Below, piece by piece: positions 31,533 to 40,567 of a stretch of 59,786 nucleotides of DNA. The notes under the pieces were generated by a model. The model worked only from the letters and a program-made list of their open reading frames with translations, had not been told where the DNA came from and did no database searches. Each line of letters opens with the position of its first letter. Position 1 is the first letter of the stretch. A program made the translations under genes and the position numbers. Source of the stretch: Eubacterium sp. (GTDB taxonomy: Bacteria; Bacillota; Clostridia; Lachnospirales; Lachnospiraceae); the NCBI GenBank assembly GCA_017938215.1, contig JAGBBZ010000005.1, forward strand, positions 1-59,786, given 5' to 3'.

Positions 31533-34500
31533 TTAACGCTTTCGCATGTATTCGCGGATTTCTTCGAGGACTTCCTGGAAGTAGGTGAGCACTTCGCTAT
31601 GATGTGCTTCGATGTAGGAAAGGTCCTCGTCTTTGGCGGCGTTTTCCAAGCTTTCCGCCATGGTTCCCAGCTCGTTGGCACCGATGCTTCGAGCGGTGCT
31701 TTTCAGGGAGTGGGTGTGGAGGCGGTAGTTGGCAAGGTCGCCGGCGGCGTATGCCGATTCCAAATCTTGTATTTTTTCTTCGCCTTGTTCTTCGTACATG
31801 GCGAGCATGGTGTCGTAGAAATCGATCTGTCCACCGCTAAAGTATAATCCTTCTGCCGCATCAATGCGTGTAAATGGATAAGTAATGGTAGCCGCTTCTT
31901 CCAGCGGTGGAATGTACTCGTCCAGTTCTTCGCACTTAGATTCTGGCAGATAAAGTCGTATCATACTTTCCAAAGCAGATCCGGTAATCGGTTTGGAAAG
32001 ATAGTCGTCGAAACCGTGCTCGATGTATTGTTCTCGAGATCCAACGATGGCGTTGGCGGTTAGGACGATTACAGGTGTATTTTTGCATGGACAGGCCATG
32101 GCACGAATGTGCTCCAATGTTTCGATTCCGTCCATATCAGGCATCATATGATCCATGAAAATTAAATCATAATATGTAGTTTCAATCATAGAAAGACATT
32201 CAGGACCACTGCTGGCAGTATCCAGTTGAATGTGGGTTGGACGAAGAAGTCCTTCCACCACCGATAGGTTCATAGCGTTGTCGTCTACCACGAGGATACG
32301 AGCGTCAGGTGCATACAAGGTAGGAGTGTATGGCCCGGCGGTGGTAGGAGTTCCGGATGCTTGAACCAGATTGCCAATGCCGGTTGCATCTACGATGTTT
32401 TGCTTCAATATGAATGAAAAATCAGAGCCGACGCCGTATTCACTTTCCACGGAGAGACTGCTGCCCATAAGAGACAAAAGTTCACTGGAAATATTTAGTC
32501 CCAATCCGGTTCCTTGGATGTGAGCGTTTTTCTTCTCGTCCACACGTTGGAATGTGTCGAACAAGCGGTCTAGATCTTCTGTGCGAATGCCGATACCGGT
32601 ATCGCGTACTGAGAAGGACATCAGCACGGAGGTTTCCGTTTTCGATAGAACGCGGATGCGGAAACGGATGGAACCGGAATCCGTGTATTTAATCGCATTG
32701 CTCAGCAAATTCAAAAGAATCTGACGCAGGCGCACTTCATCGCCATAAAGCATGCGAGGAATATCAGGATCCAATTCGATTTTTGTTTCTAAGGATTTCT
32801 CTTTTCCTTTTAAGGTAAGCATGTCAACCAGTCCGGAGAAAAGAGTGATGGTATCGTAATCCTGCTCGATCAGGTGCATTTTTCCAGCCTCAATCTTTGA
32901 CAAATCCAGTATGTCATTGATGATGGTCAGCAAGGAATGGCTGGCAGTTTCAATGTCGCTGGCGTATTCACGTATCTGCGGTGCCACGGCGTCGCGAAGA
33001 ATTAATTCGTTCATACCAAGAATCGTATTGATTGGTGTCCGGATTTCGTGGGACATGTTGGCAAGGAACTGACTTTTTGCTTTGTTGGCGGAGTCGGCAT
33101 TTTCCTTTGCCAGACGTATTTCCGCGTACTGTCGCTTGATGGTGGAAACGCTGCTGGCGCGGGCAATCAGCCAAGTAAGTAAGATTACCACAAAGCAGCC
33201 GAGGGTAATGCAAAGAGCGATGAACCAAGGACGTTCTGTGCTTTTTGCTTCTTTGTGAAGCAATATTTTAAGCTCTTTTTCCGGTACGCCGGTGGTTTCA
33301 TCTATGATTTGCAAATGAAAGGTGTAGTCTCCGTAAGGGAGGTTTGTAAAACTCATCTCCGTCAATTCGTTTTGAGGAATCGTAACACCAGAATCATCAA
33401 AGCCTTCCAGGTACATATGTACAAGAGGATTCGATAATGTATAATTCAAAACGGCCGGGCGGATATCGATACGATTCGCATTTGCCGGGATTCGGTATAC
33501 GCCGTTTTCCTCCACAAGATCCGTGGTGTTGTCCACCCGGATGTTATTGATGGCAAGTGTGTATTGATTGTTAAAATTGTTGTAATTCGGAATGGAAATT
33601 TTGCGGATTCCATTGCTACAACACAAGTACAAATCTTCGCTTTTGGTCATGTAGTTCCAAGCATTTGCAGTAAGGTTCGTATCCAAACCGCGACTTTGAT
33701 TGAGAAGCGTATAATCGTACTTGCGGTTGGCAAGAAGATCTTTTTCCTTTACGATGTAAATGCCGGCGCTGCTATTGACCCATGCATTGCCACTTTTTGT
33801 AATATGGATGTCGTAATTGTTGCTATAAGGGAATTGATCCAGCTTTGTGATAAATCCGTCCTTATCATAATAAATGGCGTCACTGGTTACATATAGGTAG
33901 CCGGAAGAGCACTTTATAATGCGAAGAACCACCAGAGAAGATAAGCTATCTTCAATACCAATGTTGTCCACTACCTTGTCATTCTGAATAACGTAGATAC
34001 CATTGCCGTCGCTTCCGGCGAGAATGCTTCCGTCTTCAAGTTCCATCAAGCAAAGAATCTGAGCCGAAGAGAGACCATCCTTTTCGCCCAGCGTTTTTTC
34101 TACTTTCCAATCTTTGATAAAAGTAAGCCCCGTACTGCTTGCCGCTACAATTCGTCCATCGGAAAGCTGTAAGGAAGAGCGGAAACGCCCTCCTAATGTA
34201 CCGTTGCTTTCATGAAAAATAGAAATACTATGATCGGGTTTAACACAAACTAGACCGTCAGAACCGTAGGTGCTAAACCACAGATTCTTGTCCTTGTCTT
34301 CCATGATGTGGCGAATGCGGACATTGTGAAAACGAGAAATGAAATCATAGTTCTTTGGCTGGTATGTTTTGCTATCTAGCACAAGAAGCCCTTCATCACA
34401 GCCGATGTAGAGATCACCGCTGGATTCCAAAATGGAATTGGCAACGCGATTTGACAACTTTGCCTTCTTAAAAATATTTGTGAATGGATTCTTGGAACGC

Positions 34501-35480
34501 TTGCTGATTCCGTGCTTGTTGGAAGCAAACCAGAGATTTCCCTGATGATCAATCAGCGCCGAACAGATAGAACTTTGGAAATCTTCCGTGTCCAAAGACG
34601 TGTAGTTTCCGACAGAATCCAAGTGTCCGTGCCCCGTTTCACCACAGATGAAATGTCCCCCATGAATGCTATCTGGAAGAATGTAGTTAATGCTACTGGT
34701 GTCAGGTGTATGGGCGTAGGACTCTATCATAATGGAAGACTCCCGCAACATTGCCTTGTACTGTTGCTCGGAGGATGTGCCAAGCAAAAATGTATTGTCT
34801 TCGTTGGCGCAAATGCTTGTAAAATATATGTTTTCCGTTTTGCCAAAACGTCTTGTGCCAATCAGAGCACCATCCTTCATAAAAAAGGCGATGCCGCTAT
34901 TGGTGACACCCGCAAGAATGCCGTCTGGAGAGGCGGCGAGACTTGTGACACAGGAAATATTTTCTAAAGAATCGTAGGTGGTAACCCGTTTGTTTGGTGA
35001 AATAACAGAAAGATCACTGACGGTTCCTACATATATATTGTGATTGCTATCCTCCACAATGCTCCGAATGGCATTGGAACTAAGGCCATCTGCTGTGGAG
35101 AAAAAGGTGAGGGAGCCATCGGAAGGATCGTGGCAAATAACACCACGGTCATTGGTTCCAATCCAAAGTCGTCCCGCGTAATCCGAAAAAAGAACGGTAA
35201 CATTTTTGATTTCTTCCGTGAGCTTCACAGGGCGAAAGGTGGAGCCATCGTATTGATATAGACCGGAGTAACTGCCGGCCCAAAGGTAACCATCCGGTGT
35301 CTGTGCCAATGCATTGACTTCGATAGAGTCCAAACCAGAATCCGTGCTGTATAACACTGACTCATATTCTGCAATATAGTCATCCCCTGGCGTGTCAGAG
35401 GCTTGTGCCGTAGTAAACGAACCTAGGAAAAGGAGCGCGCCCAGAAATAAGTATAAGTTGTATCGTATCCCTTTTAACAT
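31533..35480 (-). CDS. Giant hybrid histidine kinase with beta-propeller sensor, REC and HPt domains
   Basis: The 1315-residue protein has an N-terminal signal or anchor (LYLFLGALLFLGSFTTAQA), then about 14 propeller blades of the Reg_prop type (repeats such as GNLWFASNKHG and GDLYIGCDEGLL) to about residue 670. A Y_Y_Y domain follows (LPYGDYTFHLQII), then a membrane helix near residue 755. The cytoplasmic part has HisKA (FLANMSHEIRTPINTIL, His about 812), HATPase (NLLSNAIKYT, DTGIGI, GTGLGLNIS), a receiver (ILVVDDN, FMDHMMPDMDG, Asp about 1108) and a C-terminal HPt (HTHSLKSTARSIG). It resembles hybrid systems that sense polysaccharide breakdown products, but has no AraC output domain. AAGGAG precedes the start. 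Confidence 0.92.
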   Translation of the reverse strand: MLKGIRYNLYLFLGALLFLGSFTTAQASDTPGDDYIAEYESVLYSTDSGLDSIEVNALAQTPDGYLWAGSYSGLYQYDGSTFRPVKLTEEIKNVTVLFSDYAGRLWIGTNDRGVICHDPSDGSLTFFSTADGLSSNAIRSIVEDSNHNIYVGTVSDLSVISPNKRVTTYDSLENISCVTSLAASPDGILAGVTNSGIAFFMKDGALIGTRRFGKTENIYFTSICANEDNTFLLGTSSEQQYKAMLRESSIMIESYAHTPDTSSINYILPDSIHGGHFICGETGHGHLDSVGNYTSLDTEDFQSSICSALIDHQGNLWFASNKHGISKRSKNPFTNIFKKAKLSNRVANSILESSGDLYIGCDEGLLVLDSKTYQPKNYDFISRFHNVRIRHIMEDKDKNLWFSTYGSDGLVCVKPDHSISIFHESNGTLGGRFRSSLQLSDGRIVAASSTGLTFIKDWKVEKTLGEKDGLSSAQILCLMELEDGSILAGSDGNGIYVIQNDKVVDNIGIEDSLSSLVVLRIIKCSSGYLYVTSDAIYYDKDGFITKLDQFPYSNNYDIHITKSGNAWVNSSAGIYIVKEKDLLANRKYDYTLLNQSRGLDTNLTANAWNYMTKSEDLYLCCSNGIRKISIPNYNNFNNQYTLAINNIRVDNTTDLVEENGVYRIPANANRIDIRPAVLNYTLSNPLVHMYLEGFDDSGVTIPQNELTEMSFTNLPYGDYTFHLQIIDETTGVPEKELKILLHKEAKSTERPWFIALCITLGCFVVILLTWLIARASSVSTIKRQYAEIRLAKENADSANKAKSQFLANMSHEIRTPINTILGMNELILRDAVAPQIREYASDIETASHSLLTIINDILDLSKIEAGKMHLIEQDYDTITLFSGLVDMLTLKGKEKSLETKIELDPDIPRMLYGDEVRLRQILLNLLSNAIKYTDSGSIRFRIRVLSKTETSVLMSFSVRDTGIGIRTEDLDRLFDTFQRVDEKKNAHIQGTGLGLNISSELLSLMGSSLSVESEYGVGSDFSFILKQNIVDATGIGNLVQASGTPTTAGPYTPTLYAPDARILVVDDNAMNLSVVEGLLRPTHIQLDTASSGPECLSMIETTYYDLIFMDHMMPDMDGIETLEHIRAMACPCKNTPVIVLTANAIVGSREQYIEHGFDDYLSKPITGSALESMIRLYLPESKCEELDEYIPPLEEAATITYPFTRIDAAEGLYFSGGQIDFYDTMLAMYEEQGEEKIQDLESAYAAGDLANYRLHTHSLKSTARSIGANELGTMAESLENAAKDEDLSYIEAHHSEVLTYFQEVLEEIREYMRKR

Positions 35481-35625
35481 AAAAAATCTCCTTTTTATAA
35501 CAAACTTATTAGTATTGTAACATAAGATGCAAAAAACAGGTAGTATAAATTGACAATTTTCGCGTATTGTGGTACGTTATACTTTAAAGTATTTTAACTT
35601 TAGTATGGAGGGAAAAGAAAGCAAA

Positions 35626-36990
35626 ATGAAGATCATTGTAGTGGGCTGCGGAAGGGTTGGAAGAACCTTAGCGGAAGAGTTGAATAAGGAAGACAATGAC
35701 GTTACGGTTATTGATCCAAGTTATGTGAAAGTAGAGGAGTTATCTAGTAAATTCGATGTTATGGGAGTAGTAGGAAATGGTGCCAGTTATCAGACACAGT
35801 TAGAAGCTGGTATTGAAAAAGCGGATCTTCTTATCGCTGTCACGGGTTCCGATGAGTTGAATCTTCTTTGTTGTCTGATTGCGAAGAGAGCAGGAAATTG
35901 TCAAACCATTGCTCGTGTACGTAATCCGGAATATAATGAAGAAATCGGTTTTGTGAAAGAAGCGTTGGGACTGGCTATGACCATCAACCCGGAGCATGCA
36001 GCAGCACAGGAAATCGCAAGAGTGTTGCAATTTCCTTCTGCCATTAAGATTGATACCTTTGCGAAAGGGCGAGTGGAGATGCTGAAGTTTCGTGTGCCGG
36101 CACAGTCCAAGTTGGATGGTATGTTGATCATGGACATTGCACCAAAGTTGAAAGCAGATGTATTGATATGTGCGGTGGAACGAGAAGATGGAGTGTATAT
36201 TCCGAAAGGAGATTTTCAACTTCGGGAAAAAGATGTCGTTTCGGTGTTGGCAAGTCCAAAGAAAGTAAGCGATTTCTTTAAAAAGATTGGAATTGAAACG
36301 CATCATGTAAAAGATGCGATGATTGTTGGTGGGGGAGATACTGCCTATTATTTGTCAAAATCTCTGATTTCCATGGGCGTTGCCGTGAAATTGATTGAAA
36401 TCGACGCGGAGCGATGCGACAAATTGTCTGAGTTGCTTCCAAAGGCGCAGATAATTAATGCCGATGCATCCGAGCAAGTCGTGTTGATTGAAGAGGGCAT
36501 TCGTCAGGCAGAAGCGTTTGTGGCATTGACAGATATGGATGAAGAAAATGTTATGTTATCCCTGTTTGCGCGAAGTCAGGGAAGTGGAAAAATAGCTACC
36601 AAGATTAATCGAATGGATTTTGACCAGATTATTCGTGAATTGGATTTGGATACTACCGTGTATCCAAAGAACATTACAGCGCAGTATATTTTACGATTTG
36701 TTCGTGCGATGAAAAATTCCATCGGTTGCAATGTGGAGACCATGCATCGCATATTGGATGATAAGGCAGAGGCATTGGAGTTTATCGTTCGAGAGTCGTC
36801 GGAATTGGTCGGCATACCATTGGAACAATTGATGATTAAAGAAAATACCTTGGTGGCAGGTATCATTCGAGGACGCGAGATTATTATTCCGCGTGGTAAG
36901 GATGAAATGCGTGTCGGTGATTCCGTCGTCGTTGTGACTACAACGCTAGGTTTAAAAGACATCGGAGATGTCATTTATGTGCGTAAGTAG
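35626..36990 (+). CDS. trkA: TrkA-type potassium uptake regulatory subunit
   Basis: The 454-residue protein has two RCK units: each starts with a nucleotide-binding Rossmann motif (IIVVGCGRVGRTLAEEL near residue 3; AMIVGGGDTAYYLSKSL near residue 230) and is followed by a TrkA_C domain. The glycine-rich loops are intact. It would bind NAD(H) or ATP and gate the membrane channel encoded by the next gene, 17 bases downstream. ATG 35626 is preferred over an ATG at 35605 because the GGAGGG (35607-35612) lies between them. Confidence 0.92.
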   Translation: MKIIVVGCGRVGRTLAEELNKEDNDVTVIDPSYVKVEELSSKFDVMGVVGNGASYQTQLEAGIEKADLLIAVTGSDELNLLCCLIAKRAGNCQTIARVRNPEYNEEIGFVKEALGLAMTINPEHAAAQEIARVLQFPSAIKIDTFAKGRVEMLKFRVPAQSKLDGMLIMDIAPKLKADVLICAVEREDGVYIPKGDFQLREKDVVSVLASPKKVSDFFKKIGIETHHVKDAMIVGGGDTAYYLSKSLISMGVAVKLIEIDAERCDKLSELLPKAQIINADASEQVVLIEEGIRQAEAFVALTDMDEENVMLSLFARSQGSGKIATKINRMDFDQIIRELDLDTTVYPKNITAQYILRFVRAMKNSIGCNVETMHRILDDKAEALEFIVRESSELVGIPLEQLMIKENTLVAGIIRGREIIIPRGKDEMRVGDSVVVVTTTLGLKDIGDVIYVRK

Positions 36991-37007
36991 TAAAGGAGGC
37001 GGGAAAG

Positions 37008-38447
37008 ATGAATTTTCGAATTGTCATTTATTTGCTTGGCTGGTTGCTGGAATTTGAGGGGGCATTTTTGATGTTGCCTTGTCTGGTGGGGGCGATTTAC
37101 CGAGAAGAAGATGCGTATTGTTATGCGGTAGCTGCTTTGTTGTGTCTTTCTCTTGGTTTTATTATTACGAGAATTAAGCCGAAGGATAAGGCGTTATATG
37201 CCCGAGAAGGCTTTGTTATTGTTGCGTTGGGATGGATATTACTCAGTGTATTTGGTGCGATTCCGTTTACAATGTCAGGTGAAATTCCTTTTTATATAGA
37301 TGCGTTATTTGAAACAGCATCCGGATTTACGACTACGGGGGCAAGTATCCTGACAGATGTGGAAGCAATGTCGAAGGCCGGAAATTTTTGGAGAACATTT
37401 ACCCATTGGATTGGTGGGATGGGAGTGCTTGTGTTTATGATGGCAGTGGTTCCGTTGGTGGATGGGCGAAATATGTACTTAATGAAAGCGGAAAGCCCGG
37501 GACCAACTGTTGGGAAATTGGTTCCACGTGTGAAATCCACAGCGAAGATTTTGTATGGTATGTACATTGTACTTTCTGCCATTGAATTTGTTCTTTTGTT
37601 GGCTGGGAAATTGACGGTTTACGATGCGCTTACTACGACATTTGGTACGGCGGGAACAGGTGGATTTGGAATTTATGGGGATAGTCTGGGAAGTTTTTCG
37701 CCATATGTGCAAGTGATTGTTACGATATTCATGATTTTGTTTGGAGTCAATTTTTCATTTTACTATGTGCTTTTTGTCGTTCGTCGGTGGAAAGATGCCT
37801 TACGAATGTCAGAAGTGCGTGTTTACCTAGGGATTATTGTTACTGCAATTGTACTAATTTCCGTTAATACAAGAGAAATGTTTTCGAGTGTTGGTGAAAC
37901 GATTCGACATGTGGCATTTCAGGTTGGTTCAATTATTACTACCACAGGATTTTCGACGGTTGACTTCAATCAGTGGCCGGAGTTTTCAAAAACAATTCTG
38001 ATTTTTTTAATGTTTATTGGGGCTTATGCCGGAAGCACTGGCGGTGGAATGAAAGTTTCACGTTTTATAATATGGACGAAAACTTTGCTTAAAGAATTGA
38101 AAGTGATGATTCATCCACGAAACGTGTATAAGGTATCCGTGGAAGGGCGGAAAGTGGAACATGAAGTGATACGATCCGTTAATGTGTTTTTGGTGGCGTA
38201 TGTTATGGTGTATGCGATTTCTCTTTTGATAATTAGTTTGGATGGGTTTGATTTTATTACAAATTTCACTGGAGTGGCGGCAACAATCAACAATATCGGT
38301 CCAGGATTAAATCAAGTTGGTCCAATGGGGAACTTCTCCATATTTTCTCCAATGAGCAAGCTGGTAATGGTTTTCGATATGATAGCAGGGCGTTTGGAAC
38401 TTTTTCCGATGTTTTTGCTGTTTTCACCAACAACATGGAAAAAATAA
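37008..38447 (+). CDS. trkH: TrkH/KtrB-type potassium channel subunit
   Basis: The 479-residue protein is almost all membrane segments. It has the four selectivity-type loops of the Trk/Ktr/HKT family, such as ASGFTTTGASIL, GTAGTGGFGIYG, TTTGFSTVDFNQWP and TINNIGPGLNQVGP. The last segment includes the ELFPMFLLFSPTTWKK end typical of TrkH. AAGGAGG lies before the ATG. Together with TrkA it forms a complete two-gene K+ uptake operon, ended by a terminator at 38465. Confidence 0.95.
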   Translation: MNFRIVIYLLGWLLEFEGAFLMLPCLVGAIYREEDAYCYAVAALLCLSLGFIITRIKPKDKALYAREGFVIVALGWILLSVFGAIPFTMSGEIPFYIDALFETASGFTTTGASILTDVEAMSKAGNFWRTFTHWIGGMGVLVFMMAVVPLVDGRNMYLMKAESPGPTVGKLVPRVKSTAKILYGMYIVLSAIEFVLLLAGKLTVYDALTTTFGTAGTGGFGIYGDSLGSFSPYVQVIVTIFMILFGVNFSFYYVLFVVRRWKDALRMSEVRVYLGIIVTAIVLISVNTREMFSSVGETIRHVAFQVGSIITTTGFSTVDFNQWPEFSKTILIFLMFIGAYAGSTGGGMKVSRFIIWTKTLLKELKVMIHPRNVYKVSVEGRKVEHEVIRSVNVFLVAYVMVYAISLLIISLDGFDFITNFTGVAATINNIGPGLNQVGPMGNFSIFSPMSKLVMVFDMIAGRLELFPMFLLFSPTTWKK

Positions 38448-38464
38448 TTTTTATGGGTTTTTAG

Positions 38465-38492
38465 GGCGATTTCATCAGAAATCGCCTTTTTT
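38465..38492 (+). terminator. Intrinsic terminator after trkAH
   Basis: GGCGATTTC (38465-38473), loop ATCA and GAAATCGCC (38478-38486) are followed by six T residues. Confidence 0.92.
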
Positions 38493-38548
38493 CGTTGCTT
38501 TTTAAAGAATATAAGGGAAATGTTATGCAGGGTATAATGAAATACTAA

Positions 38549-38578
38549 TTGGTCAAAGACAAAAAGTTGAGGTATAAT
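38549..38578 (+). promoter_or_regulatory. Promoter of the BIG2-deacetylase gene
   Basis: TTGGTC (38549-38554), an 18-nt spacer and TATAAT (38573-38578). The -10 is perfect, the -35 is weak. Confidence 0.6.
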
Positions 38579-38632
38579 GGAAGTAGACACGGAATCTATG
38601 ATTCCACAAACAAATTAAGGAGGATAATGAAA

Positions 38633-40297
38633 TTGGGCAAGAACATGAAAAGAACACTCAGCTTAGTTATGGCTGGTGCGTTGGTTTTGGGTATTTCAAC
38701 ACCAGACGCAGAGGCAGCTAAGAAAGTACAGCTGAGCAAAAAGAAGGTAACTGTAGAGGTTGGAAAGAAAGTCGTATTGAAAGTAAAGAATACGAAAAAG
38801 AAAGCAAAATGGTCCGTTAAGAGCGGTAAAAAAGTTGTTTCTCTTTCCAAAAAGAAAAAAGCAAGTGTAACAATTAAAGGTAAAAAAGCCGGTAAAGCAG
38901 TTGTTCAGGCAAAGATTGGTAAGAAAAAACTTACTTGTAAAGTAACTGTTAAAAAGGCAGTAGTAAAGGCTACAACAACAGCAGCAGCTACAACAACACC
39001 TGTAGCTTCCGCAGCAGCTACGACAGCTCCAGCAGCTACAACAGCTACAACAGCTCCTGCAACTACAACAGCTCCTGCTACAGCATCTGCACCAGCTATG
39101 ACAACACCACCAACAGTTCCTGCTACTGAGGCACCAACAGAAGCACCAGTATTGGAGCCTGTAACAGATATTTCAATTGATTTGACAGGTTTGGAGACTA
39201 CATTCTCTGCAGCAGGTGCAAAGATTGACTTCTCTAGCCAGATTGAGAGCCGTTTTGACCTTTCTTACTTTGAAAGTGTAGATGTTACATTTACAACAGA
39301 GTGGGCGAGCGAGGAAGCAAAAGCTGACTTTAACTGTGTTAAATTTGGTTTTGCAAAAACAGCTGACACATTGAACGGTTATGATGATGGTGCTGCAGTA
39401 ACATATGCTTCACAGGTAGATGGTGGTACTGCTACAATCGCTTTGGATGCAAAAGGAACCGTAGTAGGTGTTAACGTTCAGGCTATGAACCCATCTTATG
39501 CTTGGCCAGAAGGTCTTACTGTTACAGTAACAGATATTACATTTAAAGCAATTGAGGGTGCTACTTACCCAGATCCAAATGCACCAGTAGAGGCTACTCC
39601 TACACCAGAGCCAGCATTGGAGTCTGTACCATTTGTATATGAAGGATTGGATATCAGCTGGATCGATCCTACAAAACCTATGGTAGCATTCACATTTGAT
39701 GATGGTCCGATTGGTAACACAGATACAAGCAATGGTATCAAAGTTCAGGATATGCTTTCTGAAGCAGGCGCACACGCTACATTCTTCTACATTGGTGAAA
39801 GAATGAACGATAGTGGTAAAGCAGAGATCGCTCGTGCACATGAGCTTGGATTCGAGGTAGGAAACCATTCTTATGGATGGAGTTCTGTATCTGGATACGA
39901 GAAAGATGAGTTGGATGAGTCCATCGGTGATACAACTGCTATTTTGAGTGAAATCACAGGATATTCTAATTTCTTGTTCCGTGCACCAAACTTGTCTATC
40001 AGCCAGACAATGTTGGATTACATTCCATCTCCATTCATCAACTGTGCGGTTGATAGTAAAGACTGGAACAATGCAACAGCAGAGGAAATCATTGAGAACT
40101 TGAAGGCAGCAAAAGATGGAGATATCTTGTTGATGCATGAGACACAGGATGCTACAGTAGAGGCTCTTCCAGAGGTGATTGCATACTTCCAGGAGCAGGG
40201 ATTCCAGATTGTATCTGTATCTGAACTCTTTGCGGCTCGTGGTGTGACAATGATGACAGGTACAAAATACAGTAACTGTCCTCCAGCATCGAACTAA
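38633..40297 (+). CDS. Secreted BIG2-polysaccharide deacetylase (NodB-like)
   Basis: The 554-residue protein has a signal peptide (LSLVMAGALVLGISTPDAEA), a lysine-rich BIG2 domain (about residues 30-105), a long Ala/Thr linker, a beta-sandwich region (about 180-315) and a C-terminal NodB domain from about 345. NodB motif 1 is present (FTFDDGP), and DSKDW and LLMHE match motifs 4 and 5. The second motif reads GNHSYGW, where the second zinc histidine of the usual HxxxH is a tryptophan, and motif 3 is RAPN rather than RPPY. Metal binding or activity may therefore be altered. TTG 38633 lies nine bases after AAGGAGG; ATG 38627 is only three bases from it. Codon use is unusually uniform, suggesting high expression. 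Confidence 0.85.
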   Translation: MGKNMKRTLSLVMAGALVLGISTPDAEAAKKVQLSKKKVTVEVGKKVVLKVKNTKKKAKWSVKSGKKVVSLSKKKKASVTIKGKKAGKAVVQAKIGKKKLTCKVTVKKAVVKATTTAAATTTPVASAAATTAPAATTATTAPATTTAPATASAPAMTTPPTVPATEAPTEAPVLEPVTDISIDLTGLETTFSAAGAKIDFSSQIESRFDLSYFESVDVTFTTEWASEEAKADFNCVKFGFAKTADTLNGYDDGAAVTYASQVDGGTATIALDAKGTVVGVNVQAMNPSYAWPEGLTVTVTDITFKAIEGATYPDPNAPVEATPTPEPALESVPFVYEGLDISWIDPTKPMVAFTFDDGPIGNTDTSNGIKVQDMLSEAGAHATFFYIGERMNDSGKAEIARAHELGFEVGNHSYGWSSVSGYEKDELDESIGDTTAILSEITGYSNFLFRAPNLSISQTMLDYIPSPFINCAVDSKDWNNATAEEIIENLKAAKDGDILLMHETQDATVEALPEVIAYFQEQGFQIVSVSELFAARGVTMMTGTKYSNCPPASN

Positions 40298-40312
40298 TTG
40301 CTTACGAAAAGA

Positions 40313-40487
40313 GTAACTATTCAGGACTCCCCTCTGCCCCAACATTCGCATTTTTGCCTTTTGCCAAGGCTAAAAATGCTCATATGGGGCGGGGGAGCCC
40401 TATTAGAACCAATGTGTGGAAATCAATGTCTCTTACGTGCAAGCACGACGATTCATTGATTTTCACACATTGGTCCTGAATAGTTAC
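40313..40487. repeat. Three-way-junction palindromic element
   Basis: Perfect 15-bp outer arms (GTAACTATTCAGGAC at 40313-40327; its complement at 40473-40487) enclose two long hairpins. The first pairs CTCCCC and GCATTTTTGCC with GGCTAAAAATGC and GGGGGAG (about 40328-40396). The second pairs 40408-40428 with 40454-40474 at 20 of 21 positions and carries CGTGCAAGCACG in its loop. The GAGCCCTATTAGAACCAA block (from 40395) resembles the repeat unit at 31331-31348. The element lies between convergent genes and contains no ORF of note. Confidence 0.85.
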
Positions 40488-40515
40488 CAAAAAGATAAAT
40501 AAAACTTGCTATAAA

Positions 40516-40551
40516 AAAACCGGGTTACAGACAAAACTGTAATCCGGTTTT
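40516..40551. terminator. Bidirectional terminator between deacetylase and GGDEF genes
   Basis: AAAACCGGGTTACAG (about 40516-40530) pairs with CTGTAATCCGGTTTT (40537-40551) with one mismatch. A and T runs flank both sides. Confidence 0.85.
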
Positions 40552-40567
40552 ATATTGGAGAAAGGAG

